Source: Amantichitinum ursilacus
Lineage (GTDB): Bacteria > Pseudomonadota > Gammaproteobacteria > Burkholderiales > Chitinibacteraceae
NCBI RefSeq assembly: GCF_001294205.1
Contig: NZ_LAQT01000002.1
Coordinates: forward strand, 62,001-126,000
Length of the DNA stretch: 64,000 nucleotides
Direction of reading: 5' to 3'
Every line of letters begins with the position of its first letter. Position 1 is the first letter of the stretch. The notes beneath the pieces were generated by a model. The model did no database searches, had not been told where the DNA came from, and was given only the letters and a program-made list of their open reading frames with translations. A program made the position numbers and the translations under genes. Below, one piece after another: positions 43,274 through 51,580 of the stretch.

Positions 43274-44215
43274 TCAGCCGGCCAGCGCCTTCAATGCAAT
43301 GCGCGTGGCTTCGGCCAGCACCGTTTCGGGCGGATCGGCGTCTTTATGTTTGCTGCCTACGTAGATGGCCATGCAGATTGGCGCTGCGCCGTTGCCGGGC
43401 CACAGCACCGCAATATCGTTGGTGCTGCCATACGCCCCGGTGCCGGTTTTATCGCCCACCATCCAGCCCGCAGGCACACCGGCGCGAATGCGCTTGTCGC
43501 CCGTGGTATTGCCCTTCAGCCATTCGGACAGCAAGCCGCGTTCGTGCTCGGGCAAGGCCTCGCCCAGCACCAGCGTTTGCAGGCTGCGGGCCATATCCGC
43601 CGGCGTGACTGTATCGCGCACGTCGCCCGGTATCGAGGTATTGAGTTCGGGCTCCATGCGATCCAGCCGGAAACTGGCATTGCCGGTTTTGCGTGCAAAC
43701 GCCGTCACTTTGGCCGGGCCGCCCAGGTAACGTAGCAAGGCATTGGCCGCGCCGTTATCGCTGTATTCAATGGCCGCTTTGCACAGATCGCTGACGATCA
43801 TGCCGTCGGCCACATGCTTTTCGGTGATGGGCGAATGCGCGGGTAGCTGCTTGTGCGTATACAGCAGCCGCTCCTGCAACACACGCGGTTGGCGCTTGCG
43901 TTCGTTCAGTACGGCGGCGGCCAGCATGAACTTGAAGGTACTGCAAAAGGCAAAGCGTTCGTCGGCGCGCCAGTCAAAGCGTTTGCCGTTGCCGGTATCA
44001 AAGGCGCTGACGCCAATGCGGATGTCGGAAGCGTGTTCCAGCGCGGCCATTGCAGCGGCCAGATCGGGGCTGGCGCTGGTGGCGGCAGATGCGGCAGCGG
44101 CCCATGCTCGGCCGGGCAGCGCAAAGGCCAGCGGCGTAAGTGCGGCTATCTTCAGCAAATTACGGCGCGTGGCCGAAAGGCCGGGCGCGGACGGCTTCTC
44201 GTGGGATCGGTTCAT
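43274..44215 (-). CDS. Class A serine beta-lactamase
   Basis: A 313-residue periplasmic penicillinase-fold enzyme. Ambler motifs: S70-T-F-K (FCSTFKFML), S130-D-N (EYSDNGAAN), E166 and N170 (RMEPELN), K234-T-G (GDKTGTGAYGSTND). Cys lies at position 69 but Gly occupies 238, so the C69-C238 disulphide of class A carbapenemases is absent. The signal peptide contains TRRNLLKIAALTPLAFALPG, a twin-arginine type. The start is either ATG 44215 (GAG-rich 8 nt upstream) or 44224. It is divergent from an AmpR-type regulator, the classical inducible arrangement. Confidence 0.93.
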   Translation of the reverse strand: MNRSHEKPSAPGLSATRRNLLKIAALTPLAFALPGRAWAAAASAATSASPDLAAAMAALEHASDIRIGVSAFDTGNGKRFDWRADERFAFCSTFKFMLAAAVLNERKRQPRVLQERLLYTHKQLPAHSPITEKHVADGMIVSDLCKAAIEYSDNGAANALLRYLGGPAKVTAFARKTGNASFRLDRMEPELNTSIPGDVRDTVTPADMARSLQTLVLGEALPEHERGLLSEWLKGNTTGDKRIRAGVPAGWMVGDKTGTGAYGSTNDIAVLWPGNGAAPICMAIYVGSKHKDADPPETVLAEATRIALKALAG

Positions 44216-44340
44216 TGCGGTCATCTCGGTAGTGGGGTCGGGTTGAATGCAGCCGGTGCAGCTGGCGACTATCCACTGCTTGCGCGGGCATGACAAACGA
44301 GGATATTTTTAGCCAGCCCCCACAAAATCTATGGTCTGCG

Positions 44341-45204
44341 ATGAACAACCCCCATTTACCGCTGAACGCTTTGCGCGCGTTTGAAGCCTCGGCGCGCCAT
44401 CTCAACTTCACGCGTGCGGCGCAAGAACTGAACGTGACGCAAGCCGCCGTCAGCCAGCAAGTGCGCGCGCTGGAAGAGCGGCTGGGCGCGGAATTGTTCA
44501 AGCGGCTGCCACGTGGTCTGGGCTTGACCGACGAAGGCCGCGCCTTGTTGCCGGTATTAACCGACGCCTTCGGCCGCATCGCGCAGGTGCTTAAGCAGTT
44601 TGAAGGCGGGCATTTTCGCGAAGTGCTGACCGTGGGCGTGGTCGGCACCTTTGCCATAGGCTGGCTGATGCCTCGGCTAACAGCGTTTGCCCAGGCGCAC
44701 CCGTTTATCGAACTGCGGTTGCTGACCCATAACAACCTGGTCGATCTGGCGGCTGAAGGGTTGGATCTGGCGATCCGCTTCGGCGATGGTGGCTGGCCCG
44801 GCACGCAGAACGAACTGTTGCTGCAAGCGCCGCTCACGCCGCTGTGCGCTCCCGCGGTGGCGCAGCGCTTGCGCAGCCCGGCCGATCTGGCGCGCGAAAC
44901 GTTGCTGCGTTCTTATCGCGCCGAAGAGTGGCACGACTGGCTGACCGCCGCAGGTTTGACACCGTGGGCGGTGAGCGGGCCGGTGTTTGATTCGTCGCGT
45001 TTGATGGTGGAAGCGGCCCTGCAAGGCGCGGGCGTGGCGTTGGCGCCCTGGCAGATGTTTGAGCGCGAACTGGCGGCGGGCCAGTTGCTGCGGCCGTTTG
45101 CGCTGGAACGGGTGGAAGGCGCGTACTGGCTGTCGTGGCTCAAATCGCGCCGCATCACGCCCGCGATGCAGGCGTTCCAGACGTGGATTTGCGCGCAGCT
45201 GTAA
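44341..45204 (+). CDS. AmpR-type LysR regulator of the beta-lactamase gene
   Basis: A 287-residue LysR protein of the AmpR/GcvA group. The N-terminus MNNPHLPLNALRAFEASARH and LNFTRAAQELNVTQAAVSQQ is the AmpR signature, followed by RALEERLGAELFKRLPRG. AmpR proteins sense cell-wall muropeptides and switch on a divergent bla gene. The 125-bp spacer lies between the two genes. The ATG at 44341 fits the family N-terminus although the ribosome site is weak; an ATG at 44290 is in frame. Its stop abuts the stop of the convergent isochorismatase gene. Confidence 0.9.
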   Translation: MNNPHLPLNALRAFEASARHLNFTRAAQELNVTQAAVSQQVRALEERLGAELFKRLPRGLGLTDEGRALLPVLTDAFGRIAQVLKQFEGGHFREVLTVGVVGTFAIGWLMPRLTAFAQAHPFIELRLLTHNNLVDLAAEGLDLAIRFGDGGWPGTQNELLLQAPLTPLCAPAVAQRLRSPADLARETLLRSYRAEEWHDWLTAAGLTPWAVSGPVFDSSRLMVEAALQGAGVALAPWQMFERELAAGQLLRPFALERVEGAYWLSWLKSRRITPAMQAFQTWICAQL

Positions 45205-45744
45205 TCAACTGTGGAATTCGATTTCGGCGCTGTTGAGCGCCAGGATCGGCACGCCAAAGCTCTCGATATTCTGCAGCGTGGCGTTGTGGTGAGTGCGGAT
45301 CAGCTCGGCCGAGGCGTGCGGCTGATCATGCGTGGTATGCGCGTCGGCGGCCAGCGTCACGTAATAACCCAGCCCGGCCGCGCGCCGCGTGGTGGTATCG
45401 ACGCAAAAATCGCTGGCATAACCGCAGATGACCACATGCTTGACGCCCAGCGCATCCAGTTGCGCTTGCAGATCGGTGCGCAAAAACGAATCGGGCGTGG
45501 TTTTGCTGATGCGCAGATCACCCGGTTCGGTTTGCACGTTGCGTTGCAATTGCCAGCTATCGCTGCCCGCCGACAACGGCTCATCGGCGCGGGTGTGCTG
45601 GATGAAAATCACCGGCACCTGGGCGGCGCGGGCCCGCGCCGTCAGCGTATTGATGCGCGCGACCACATCATCGGCCTGCCACGGGCGTGGCAGCGGATCA
45701 AACAGACCTTGTTGCACATCGATAACTAGAACAGCGGTTTGCAT
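45205..45744 (-). CDS. Isochorismatase-fold cysteine hydrolase
   Basis: A 179-residue enzyme of the isochorismatase/nicotinamidase superfamily. The catalytic triad is Asp9 (AVLVIDVQQGLFD), Lys (ISKTTPDSF) and Cys (GYASDFCVDTTTRRA). A cis-peptide-type VICGYASD precedes the Cys. Relatives hydrolyse nicotinamide, ureidoacrylate, N-carbamoyl amines or isochorismate; the substrate cannot be told. GGAG about 10 nt upstream. Single gene between two LysR genes. Confidence 0.88.
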   Translation of the reverse strand: MQTAVLVIDVQQGLFDPLPRPWQADDVVARINTLTARARAAQVPVIFIQHTRADEPLSAGSDSWQLQRNVQTEPGDLRISKTTPDSFLRTDLQAQLDALGVKHVVICGYASDFCVDTTTRRAAGLGYYVTLAADAHTTHDQPHASAELIRTHHNATLQNIESFGVPILALNSAEIEFHS

Positions 45745-45804
45745 GACAGGGGCTCCAGGTGCGAAGCCGGAAGTTTACCAAGATGCAAGGCGGTGGGCGG
45801 CGTT

Positions 45805-46716
45805 TCATAGCGGCGCGCTAAAGCCGGGCAGGGCGACGAGGGCGCGGGCCAGATAATCCAGCAACAAGCGGGCGCGCAAAGGCTGATACCGGCGCTGCGG
45901 ATACACCAGCCACGCGGGTTGCGGCTGCCCGTTCCATTCCGGCAACACGCGCATCAGACGCCCCTCATCCAGCAGATCCTGCACCAGCCATGCGGGCGTT
46001 AAACACAAACCGGCGCCGTGCAACATGGCGTCGCGCAAGGCCAGCGAACTGTTGCTGCGATAGTGCGCGCTGGCCGGGATGGCCATGCGCTGCTGCGCCG
46101 GGCCCAGCAATTGCAGATCGCCTGCGCTGAGCCATGCATTGCGCAGCCATTGTTGCCCTTGCAGCAAATCGGCGGGTGTATGCAATGGCGGCGCAGCGTG
46201 CAGATACGTCGGCGCGGCCACCAGCCAGCGCGGGCTATCGGCCATGTGTCGCGCAATGGCATTGCCGGGCGGCGGCCCGCCCAGACGCAGTGCGATATCG
46301 ACGTTTTCTTCGGTCAGATCGATAAAGCGATCGTTGAGCACCAGCTCCACCTCGATGCGCGGATGCTGCTGCATAAACGCCAGCAGCAAGGCATTCAGCC
46401 GCAACACGCCCAGGCTGACCGGCGCGTTGACGCGCAAGACGCCCACGGCGGTTTCGGCCTGGTCGCGCACATCGGCCAGCGCGGCCGCGTATTCCTCCAG
46501 CACGCCACGCGCTTTGGGATAAAAGCGCTTGCCCGCTTCCGTCAGCGCCAGGGTGGTGGTGCTGCGTGTCAGCAAGCGCGCGCCGACGTGCTTTTCCAAT
46601 GCCGCCACCTGCTTGCTGGCGGTGGGTTGGGTTAATGCCAGTTCTCGCGCTGCAGCGGACAAACTGCCCAGTTCCACCGCGCGCACAAGGCACTGCATTG
46701 CTTTCAGATGATCCAT
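45805..46716 (-). CDS. LysR-family regulator divergent from an SGNH hydrolase
   Basis: A 303-residue LysR protein of the large CrgA/DmlR-like group: MDHLKAMQCLVRAVELGSLS, AAARELALTQPTASKQVAAL, and an effector domain with DIALRLGGPPPGNAIAR. I start at the ATG at 46716; the upstream in-frame extension is not conserved. It lies 102 bp from the divergent SGNH hydrolase gene, its likely target. Confidence 0.9.
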   Translation of the reverse strand: MDHLKAMQCLVRAVELGSLSAAARELALTQPTASKQVAALEKHVGARLLTRSTTTLALTEAGKRFYPKARGVLEEYAAALADVRDQAETAVGVLRVNAPVSLGVLRLNALLLAFMQQHPRIEVELVLNDRFIDLTEENVDIALRLGGPPPGNAIARHMADSPRWLVAAPTYLHAAPPLHTPADLLQGQQWLRNAWLSAGDLQLLGPAQQRMAIPASAHYRSNSSLALRDAMLHGAGLCLTPAWLVQDLLDEGRLMRVLPEWNGQPQPAWLVYPQRRYQPLRARLLLDYLARALVALPGFSAPL

Positions 46717-46818
46717 ACAGCCATTCCAATGTGGCATGAAGTGTATGCAGTTTAGCCTTCTACTCGATCCGGATGGCATGGGCCACGCTACGGCCTTCAC
46801 CCCAACCGGAGCGATCCC

Positions 46819-48054
46819 ATGCCGTGTTTTATGCGTAATACCTTGTTGAGTTTGACCGCCGTGCTAAGCCTGAGCGCCCTGCCCGCGCACGCGGACTGGA
46901 TCACCACATGGACCGCCAGCCCGCAGCGCGCCTGGCGCGCCGACGAACTGCCGCTGCCCACGCGCATCCCGACTCAATTGCAGGACCAGACCGTGCGCCA
47001 GACGCTGCGCGTCAGCGTCGGCGGCAAGGCCGTGCGCATTGCGCTATCCAATTTGTATGGCCAGCAACCGCTGCAAGTGGCGGCCGCCAGCCTCGCCGCA
47101 GACCGCAATGCCGCGCCCATCCCTCTGCGCTTTTCCGGCATATCCGACGTGAGCGTGGCGGCGGGCGCGCAGGTGTGGAGCGATCCGCTGCCGCTGCCGA
47201 TACCGGCGCTAAGCAGTGTGCAGATTGCGCTGTATATTCGCGCCGCCACGCCGCTGACCACCTTCCACTGGGACGGCAAACAAACCGCGTACATCGAAGC
47301 GGGCGACCAGACCGCGCACAGCGTGGCGCGCGCCAATGCCATGCCGATTGAAGCGCGCTTGTGGCTGACCGCGGTACAAGTGGATGCCATCGCTGATCCG
47401 GGTGTGGCGGCGTTGGGCGATTCGATCACCGATGGCAACGGCGTGCCGCTGGACAGCAATCAGCGCTGGACCGACGCCTTGGCCGCCGCCTTGCCCGGCC
47501 GCGCCGTCCTCAACGCCGGTATTTCTGGCGCGCGTTTGCTGCAAGACGGCATGGGCGAGCGCGCCAGCGCGCGGCTGCAGCGCGACGCGTTGGCGCAAGC
47601 CGGTGTGCGCGATGTGGTGGTGTTGCTGGGCACCAACGATATCGCCTGGCCCGGCAGCAGCTTTGCGCCGTCTGCCGCCTTGCCCGAACTGGCCCGCCTG
47701 CAGCGCGGCTATCTGGCGCTGATCGCGCAAACGCATGCGCGCGGCCAGCGTATTTTTTTAGGCACCTTGCCGCCGTTTGCCCATGCGCTAGAAGGCTCGC
47801 CCATCCTCCACTACGCCAGTCCCACTAAGGACGCCTTGCGCCAGGCACTCAATGACTGGCTGCGCGCGGGGCAGGGCGCGGACGGAGTGATCGACTTTGA
47901 TGCGCTGTTGCGCGATCCGGCCCGGCCCACGCAACTACGCGCCGAATACGACAGTGGTGACCATCTGCATCCGGGCCCGGCGGGCAATGCGGCGATGGCT
48001 GCGGCTGCTGCCGCGATCCTGCAAAAATCGACGTCGGCTGATGCAAAATTTTGA
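46819..48054 (+). CDS. Secreted SGNH/GDSL-type hydrolase
   Basis: A 411-residue protein. The signal peptide ends ALPAHA before DWITTWTASPQ. An N-terminal beta-sandwich-like region (about 40-180) precedes an SGNH esterase domain with block I ALGDSITDGNG (nucleophile Ser), block II Gly in LNAGISGARL, block III Asn in LLGTNDIAWPG and block V Asp-x-x-His in SGDHLHPGP. The arrangement resembles rhamnogalacturonan or carbohydrate acetylesterases and lipases. GGAG about 8 nt upstream of the ATG. Divergent LysR regulator upstream. Confidence 0.9.
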   Translation: MPCFMRNTLLSLTAVLSLSALPAHADWITTWTASPQRAWRADELPLPTRIPTQLQDQTVRQTLRVSVGGKAVRIALSNLYGQQPLQVAAASLAADRNAAPIPLRFSGISDVSVAAGAQVWSDPLPLPIPALSSVQIALYIRAATPLTTFHWDGKQTAYIEAGDQTAHSVARANAMPIEARLWLTAVQVDAIADPGVAALGDSITDGNGVPLDSNQRWTDALAAALPGRAVLNAGISGARLLQDGMGERASARLQRDALAQAGVRDVVVLLGTNDIAWPGSSFAPSAALPELARLQRGYLALIAQTHARGQRIFLGTLPPFAHALEGSPILHYASPTKDALRQALNDWLRAGQGADGVIDFDALLRDPARPTQLRAEYDSGDHLHPGPAGNAAMAAAAAAILQKSTSADAKF

Positions 48055-48213
48055 GATATTTGAGAGCTGAATTTGCCGCTTAATCAATAGCTTGTGTGCG
48101 AGTTGCGGTGCTGCATCAAACATCAGTTAAGTAAACTCGGATTTGTCCTTTGCGCGACGTGGCGCGGGTGTCTCAGGATGCCAGGTTGATCAACCGTACG
48201 AGGACAAAAACAA

Positions 48214-50184
48214 ATGCTACGCCTGCACCCACTCGCTTTATCTTTAGCCGCTGCGCTGTCGATATCAGCCGCGCTGGCCGCTACCGCACCCAAAGACGCC
48301 ACCGCCCAAACCCGGGCCGCCAATGCCGCCGTGCTGCAACAATTGCCGTTTGCCGACCAACAGGATTTTGCAGACGCCCAACGCGGCTTTGTGGCCACGC
48401 TTAGCCCGATGACCATCAAAACCGACAGCGGCCTGGTGTCGTGGGACCTGACCAGTTACGACTTTATCAAGGGCGACGCGCCCGCAACGGTCAACCCCAG
48501 CCTGTGGCGGATTGCCCAACTGAACCTGGCCAATGGTTTGTTCAAGGTCACCGACAAGGTGTACCAGATCCGCGGCTTTGATCTGTCGAACATGACCATT
48601 ATCGAAGGCAAAACCGGCCTGATCATTATCGACCCGCTGGTGACCGCCGAAGTGGCACGCGCCGGGTTGGAGCTGTATTTCAAGCACCGCGGCGTCAAGC
48701 CCGTGGCGGCCGTCATCTATACCCATAGCCATGCCGACCACTACGGCGGCGTAAAAGGCGTGACCACCGAGGCCGATGTCAAAGCCGGCAAAACGAAGAT
48801 CATCGCGCCAGAAGGCTTTCTGGCTGAAGCCGTCGAAGAGAACGTGCTGGCAGGCAACGCCATGAGCCGCCGCACGCTGTACCAGTACGGCGCATTGCTG
48901 CCACGCAGCGCCCAGGGCCAACTGGACGCGGGCCTGGGCAAAACCACCTCGTTTGGCACCTTTACCCTGATTGCCCCCACCGACACCGTTAAAAAAAGCG
49001 GCGAAAAACGCACGGTGGATGGCGTGGAAATGGAATTCCAGATCGCGCCCGGCACCGAAGCGCCCGCTGAATTCCTGATCTGGTTTCCGCAGTTCAACAT
49101 GCTGAACACGGCCGAGGACGCCACCCACACGCTGCACAATCTATACACGCTGCGCGGCGCTCAGGTGCGCGATGCCAATAACTGGTGGAAAACGCTGAAT
49201 ACCGCCATCAACAACTACGGCGGCAAAGTGGACGTGGTGATCGCGCAGCATCACTGGCCGACGTGGGATCGCGCGCGCATCAACACCTTTCTGAGCGACC
49301 AGCGCGATATGTTCAAGTATCTGCACGACCAGGTGCTGCATATGGCCAACCGCGGCTACACCATGACCGAGATCGCCGAGCGCATCCAGCTGCCGGCCAG
49401 TGTGGGCAACAAATGGGCGCAACGCGGCTATTACGGCTCGGTGAACCACGACGCCAAAGCGGTCTATCAACGCTACCTGGGCTGGTACGACTCCAACCCG
49501 GCGCACCTGTGGGCGCTGCCGCCGGCTGAAAGCGGCAAACGCTACGTCGAATTCATGGGCGGCGCGGACGCCGTCATCGCCCGGGCGCGGCAGACCTTTG
49601 CCGCAGGCGACTACCGCTTTACCGCCGAAGTGCTCAGCCACGTGGTGTTTTCCGACCCGACCAACCAGGCCGCACGTGAACTGGAAGCCGACGCGCTGGA
49701 ACAACTGGGTTATCAAACCGAAAACCCCACCTGGCGTAATGAGTTTTTGATGGGCGCCTACGAACTGCGCAACGGCGTGCCGAAAGCACCGGGCGTCAGC
49801 ACCGCCAGCGCCGACATGGTGGCCGCAATGAGCCCGGAACTGTTGCTCGACTACATGGGCGTGCGCCTGGACGGCCCGGCCGCAGTCGGCAAACATTCGC
49901 GCATCAACTGGCAACAACCGGACGGCAAAGTATTCGCGCTGGAATTGCGCAACGGCGTGCTGATCTACTCGGCCGATAAACCGTTCGACAAACCGGACGC
50001 CACTTTGCGAATCGACAAGATCGGCTTTGCCGAATTGCTGATGGGCGGAGCGCGGCTGGATCAGCTAACCAGTGCTAACAAGGCGACGGTGAGCGGGGAT
50101 AGAGCGCAGGTTGAACAGATGTTTGCACTGCTGCAGACGTTTGATCCGATGTTCCCGATTGTTGCGCCGGATACTGTTCGGTAA
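48214..50184 (+). CDS. SdsA1-like alkylsulfatase (class III, metallo-beta-lactamase fold)
   Basis: A 656-residue periplasmic alkylsulfatase that cleaves primary alkyl sulfates such as dodecyl sulfate. The signal peptide ends SISAALA. The zinc site is THSHADHYGGVKG, with further ligands in NMLNTAEDATHTLHNLYTLR and AQHHWPTWD. An all-helical dimerisation domain (about 380-525) and a C-terminal SCP-2-like domain (about 530-656) complete the class III architecture. A terminator follows 17 bp after the stop. Single gene. Confidence 0.94.
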   Translation: MLRLHPLALSLAAALSISAALAATAPKDATAQTRAANAAVLQQLPFADQQDFADAQRGFVATLSPMTIKTDSGLVSWDLTSYDFIKGDAPATVNPSLWRIAQLNLANGLFKVTDKVYQIRGFDLSNMTIIEGKTGLIIIDPLVTAEVARAGLELYFKHRGVKPVAAVIYTHSHADHYGGVKGVTTEADVKAGKTKIIAPEGFLAEAVEENVLAGNAMSRRTLYQYGALLPRSAQGQLDAGLGKTTSFGTFTLIAPTDTVKKSGEKRTVDGVEMEFQIAPGTEAPAEFLIWFPQFNMLNTAEDATHTLHNLYTLRGAQVRDANNWWKTLNTAINNYGGKVDVVIAQHHWPTWDRARINTFLSDQRDMFKYLHDQVLHMANRGYTMTEIAERIQLPASVGNKWAQRGYYGSVNHDAKAVYQRYLGWYDSNPAHLWALPPAESGKRYVEFMGGADAVIARARQTFAAGDYRFTAEVLSHVVFSDPTNQAARELEADALEQLGYQTENPTWRNEFLMGAYELRNGVPKAPGVSTASADMVAAMSPELLLDYMGVRLDGPAAVGKHSRINWQQPDGKVFALELRNGVLIYSADKPFDKPDATLRIDKIGFAELLMGGARLDQLTSANKATVSGDRAQVEQMFALLQTFDPMFPIVAPDTVR

Positions 50185-50201
50185 TTGGGGTTAATCAAGG
50201 G

Positions 50202-50228
50202 CCGCAATCTCTGGATTGCGGTTTTTTT
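50202..50228 (+). terminator. Intrinsic terminator after the alkylsulfatase gene
   Basis: An 8-bp stem CCGCAATC / GATTGCGG (50202-50209 with 50214-50221), TCTG loop, followed by TTTTTTT. Confidence 0.93.
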
Positions 50229-50438
50229 GCGCCTGCTGATAACAGCGCGAATGGGGCGTGTGGATTTACCGAAAACCAATCCTGACAAGCCGTTTGGGCT
50301 GTGGCTCAAAGTAAAATAACAAAAATTGAAAGCTTATTCTTGTATTTAAGACAGTTTTATCCGATTGTTTTTAAGTGCCGCGTCGCCGGCAGCAATGGGC
50401 GGTCCTGTCCCTCCACTGATCACATCGGAGATTTATTT

Positions 50439-51173
50439 ATGCGTTTGTCTTTCATTTTGTTGGGCGGAGTGTTGCTATCCCCACTAGCCATGGCCAATTC
50501 GTATGTCATTGATACTGCCGGGTACACGTTAACGATCGGCGGCATTGCTGATGCGCCCACGCTACAAAGCTATGATTTTTTCTCGCAGCGACCATTTGGC
50601 GAGCCTGGCGTGCAAGAAGCGCTGTCTGGCCAGTTCACTTTGCCCACTATTGATTTACCTGCAGGGAGCCAGTATCAGAATGAGTTCACCTTGAGTCTGG
50701 TGATCAAACCGGGCTGGGCCTTTAATTACCTGACCTTTAGCGCTTCAAACCTGACTTATCTGTCATCGGGTACCGAACCGCTTCCCACGTTCTCCGCAAA
50801 GTGGAACGCCACGGCCTACGGTAGCGCTGCAGCCGATACGGTGGAGCTTCCGATTACAGAAGGCTATCTGGAGCAGCCCGGTTGGAAGACCGGCGATCTG
50901 CGCTACGCCTACTACTGGGTTGACGAGCCCTCCGTTGGCGCCAGCAATTACCCGCTTGACCTCGCAACCCATCCTTATCAGGTCGATCTGAATAATTTAC
51001 TGACTTTAAGCGAACCGGATGGAAGCACCGCGTTGGGTACATCCTTCACGCCGCTTGTTGATGTCTCCGTGATGCGCGCCGTACCCGAACCCGAAACCTG
51101 GGCGCTAATGGGGCTTGGTCTGGTCGGCATGGTGGGTGCACGACGCAGCAGGCGTGTAAACCGCGTGAGGTAA
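50439..51173 (+). CDS. PEP-CTERM sorting domain protein
   Basis: A 244-residue secreted protein with signal peptide MRLSFILLGGVLLSPLAMA and a beta-rich body. The C-terminal sorting signal is VPEPETWALMGLGLVGMVGA followed by RRSRRVNRVR. The ATG at 50439 has GGAG 8 nt upstream; the open frame extends further without a signal sequence. It is the second exosortase substrate of the window; the N-terminal body does not resemble the first one (6972-7496). Confidence 0.9.
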   Translation: MRLSFILLGGVLLSPLAMANSYVIDTAGYTLTIGGIADAPTLQSYDFFSQRPFGEPGVQEALSGQFTLPTIDLPAGSQYQNEFTLSLVIKPGWAFNYLTFSASNLTYLSSGTEPLPTFSAKWNATAYGSAAADTVELPITEGYLEQPGWKTGDLRYAYYWVDEPSVGASNYPLDLATHPYQVDLNNLLTLSEPDGSTALGTSFTPLVDVSVMRAVPEPETWALMGLGLVGMVGARRSRRVNRVR

Positions 51174-51363
51174 CACCCTGGATTCGAAGCGCGAGGACGA
51201 TAGCAGACGCAAATGTTGCGGACTGCAACGGCAGGCATCGGTGTACACACCGCAGCAAGCTTGTAAGCCAAGCGCACGAGCATCTGTGGGTTGTGGTCAT
51301 TCGGAGCAGAATTGCGGAAAGGATTTGCAGTTGGCGCGGGCCAGATAGCCGGCCGACGAAAGC

Positions 51364-51392
51364 AAAAAAGCCCTGACTAATCAGGGCTTTTT
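51364..51392. terminator. Bidirectional terminator between the PEP-CTERM and tRNA-Ser genes
   Basis: A perfect 10-bp stem AAAGCCCTGA / TCAGGGCTTT (51367-51376 with 51381-51390), CTAA loop, A/T runs on both sides. It lies 11 bp from the 3' end of the tRNA. Confidence 0.88.
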
Positions 51393-51402
51393 GCATTCAT
51401 TC

Positions 51403-51492
51403 TGGCGGAGGCCGTGAGATTCGAACTCACGGAGGACTCACATCCTCGGCAGTTTTCAAGACTGCTGGTTTAAACCACTCACCCAGACCTCC
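51403..51492 (-). tRNA. tRNA-Ser (anticodon UGA)
   Basis: A 90-nt class II tRNA with encoded CCA. The acceptor stem GGAGGTC pairs with GGCCTCC, the anticodon loop is CTTGAAA with TGA (plus-strand TCA at 51456-51458), a long variable arm GAGGATGTGAGTCCTC and the T-loop GTTCGAATC are present. It decodes UCA and related serine codons. Confidence 0.95.
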
Positions 51493-51580
51493 ATTCAGAC
51501 CGGCAGAGCGATCTGAGGCGCGTATTCTAGCCGCAAACGGCGCGGCTGCCCAGCCGGACTTGCGTCCTGGCTTTGGGGCT

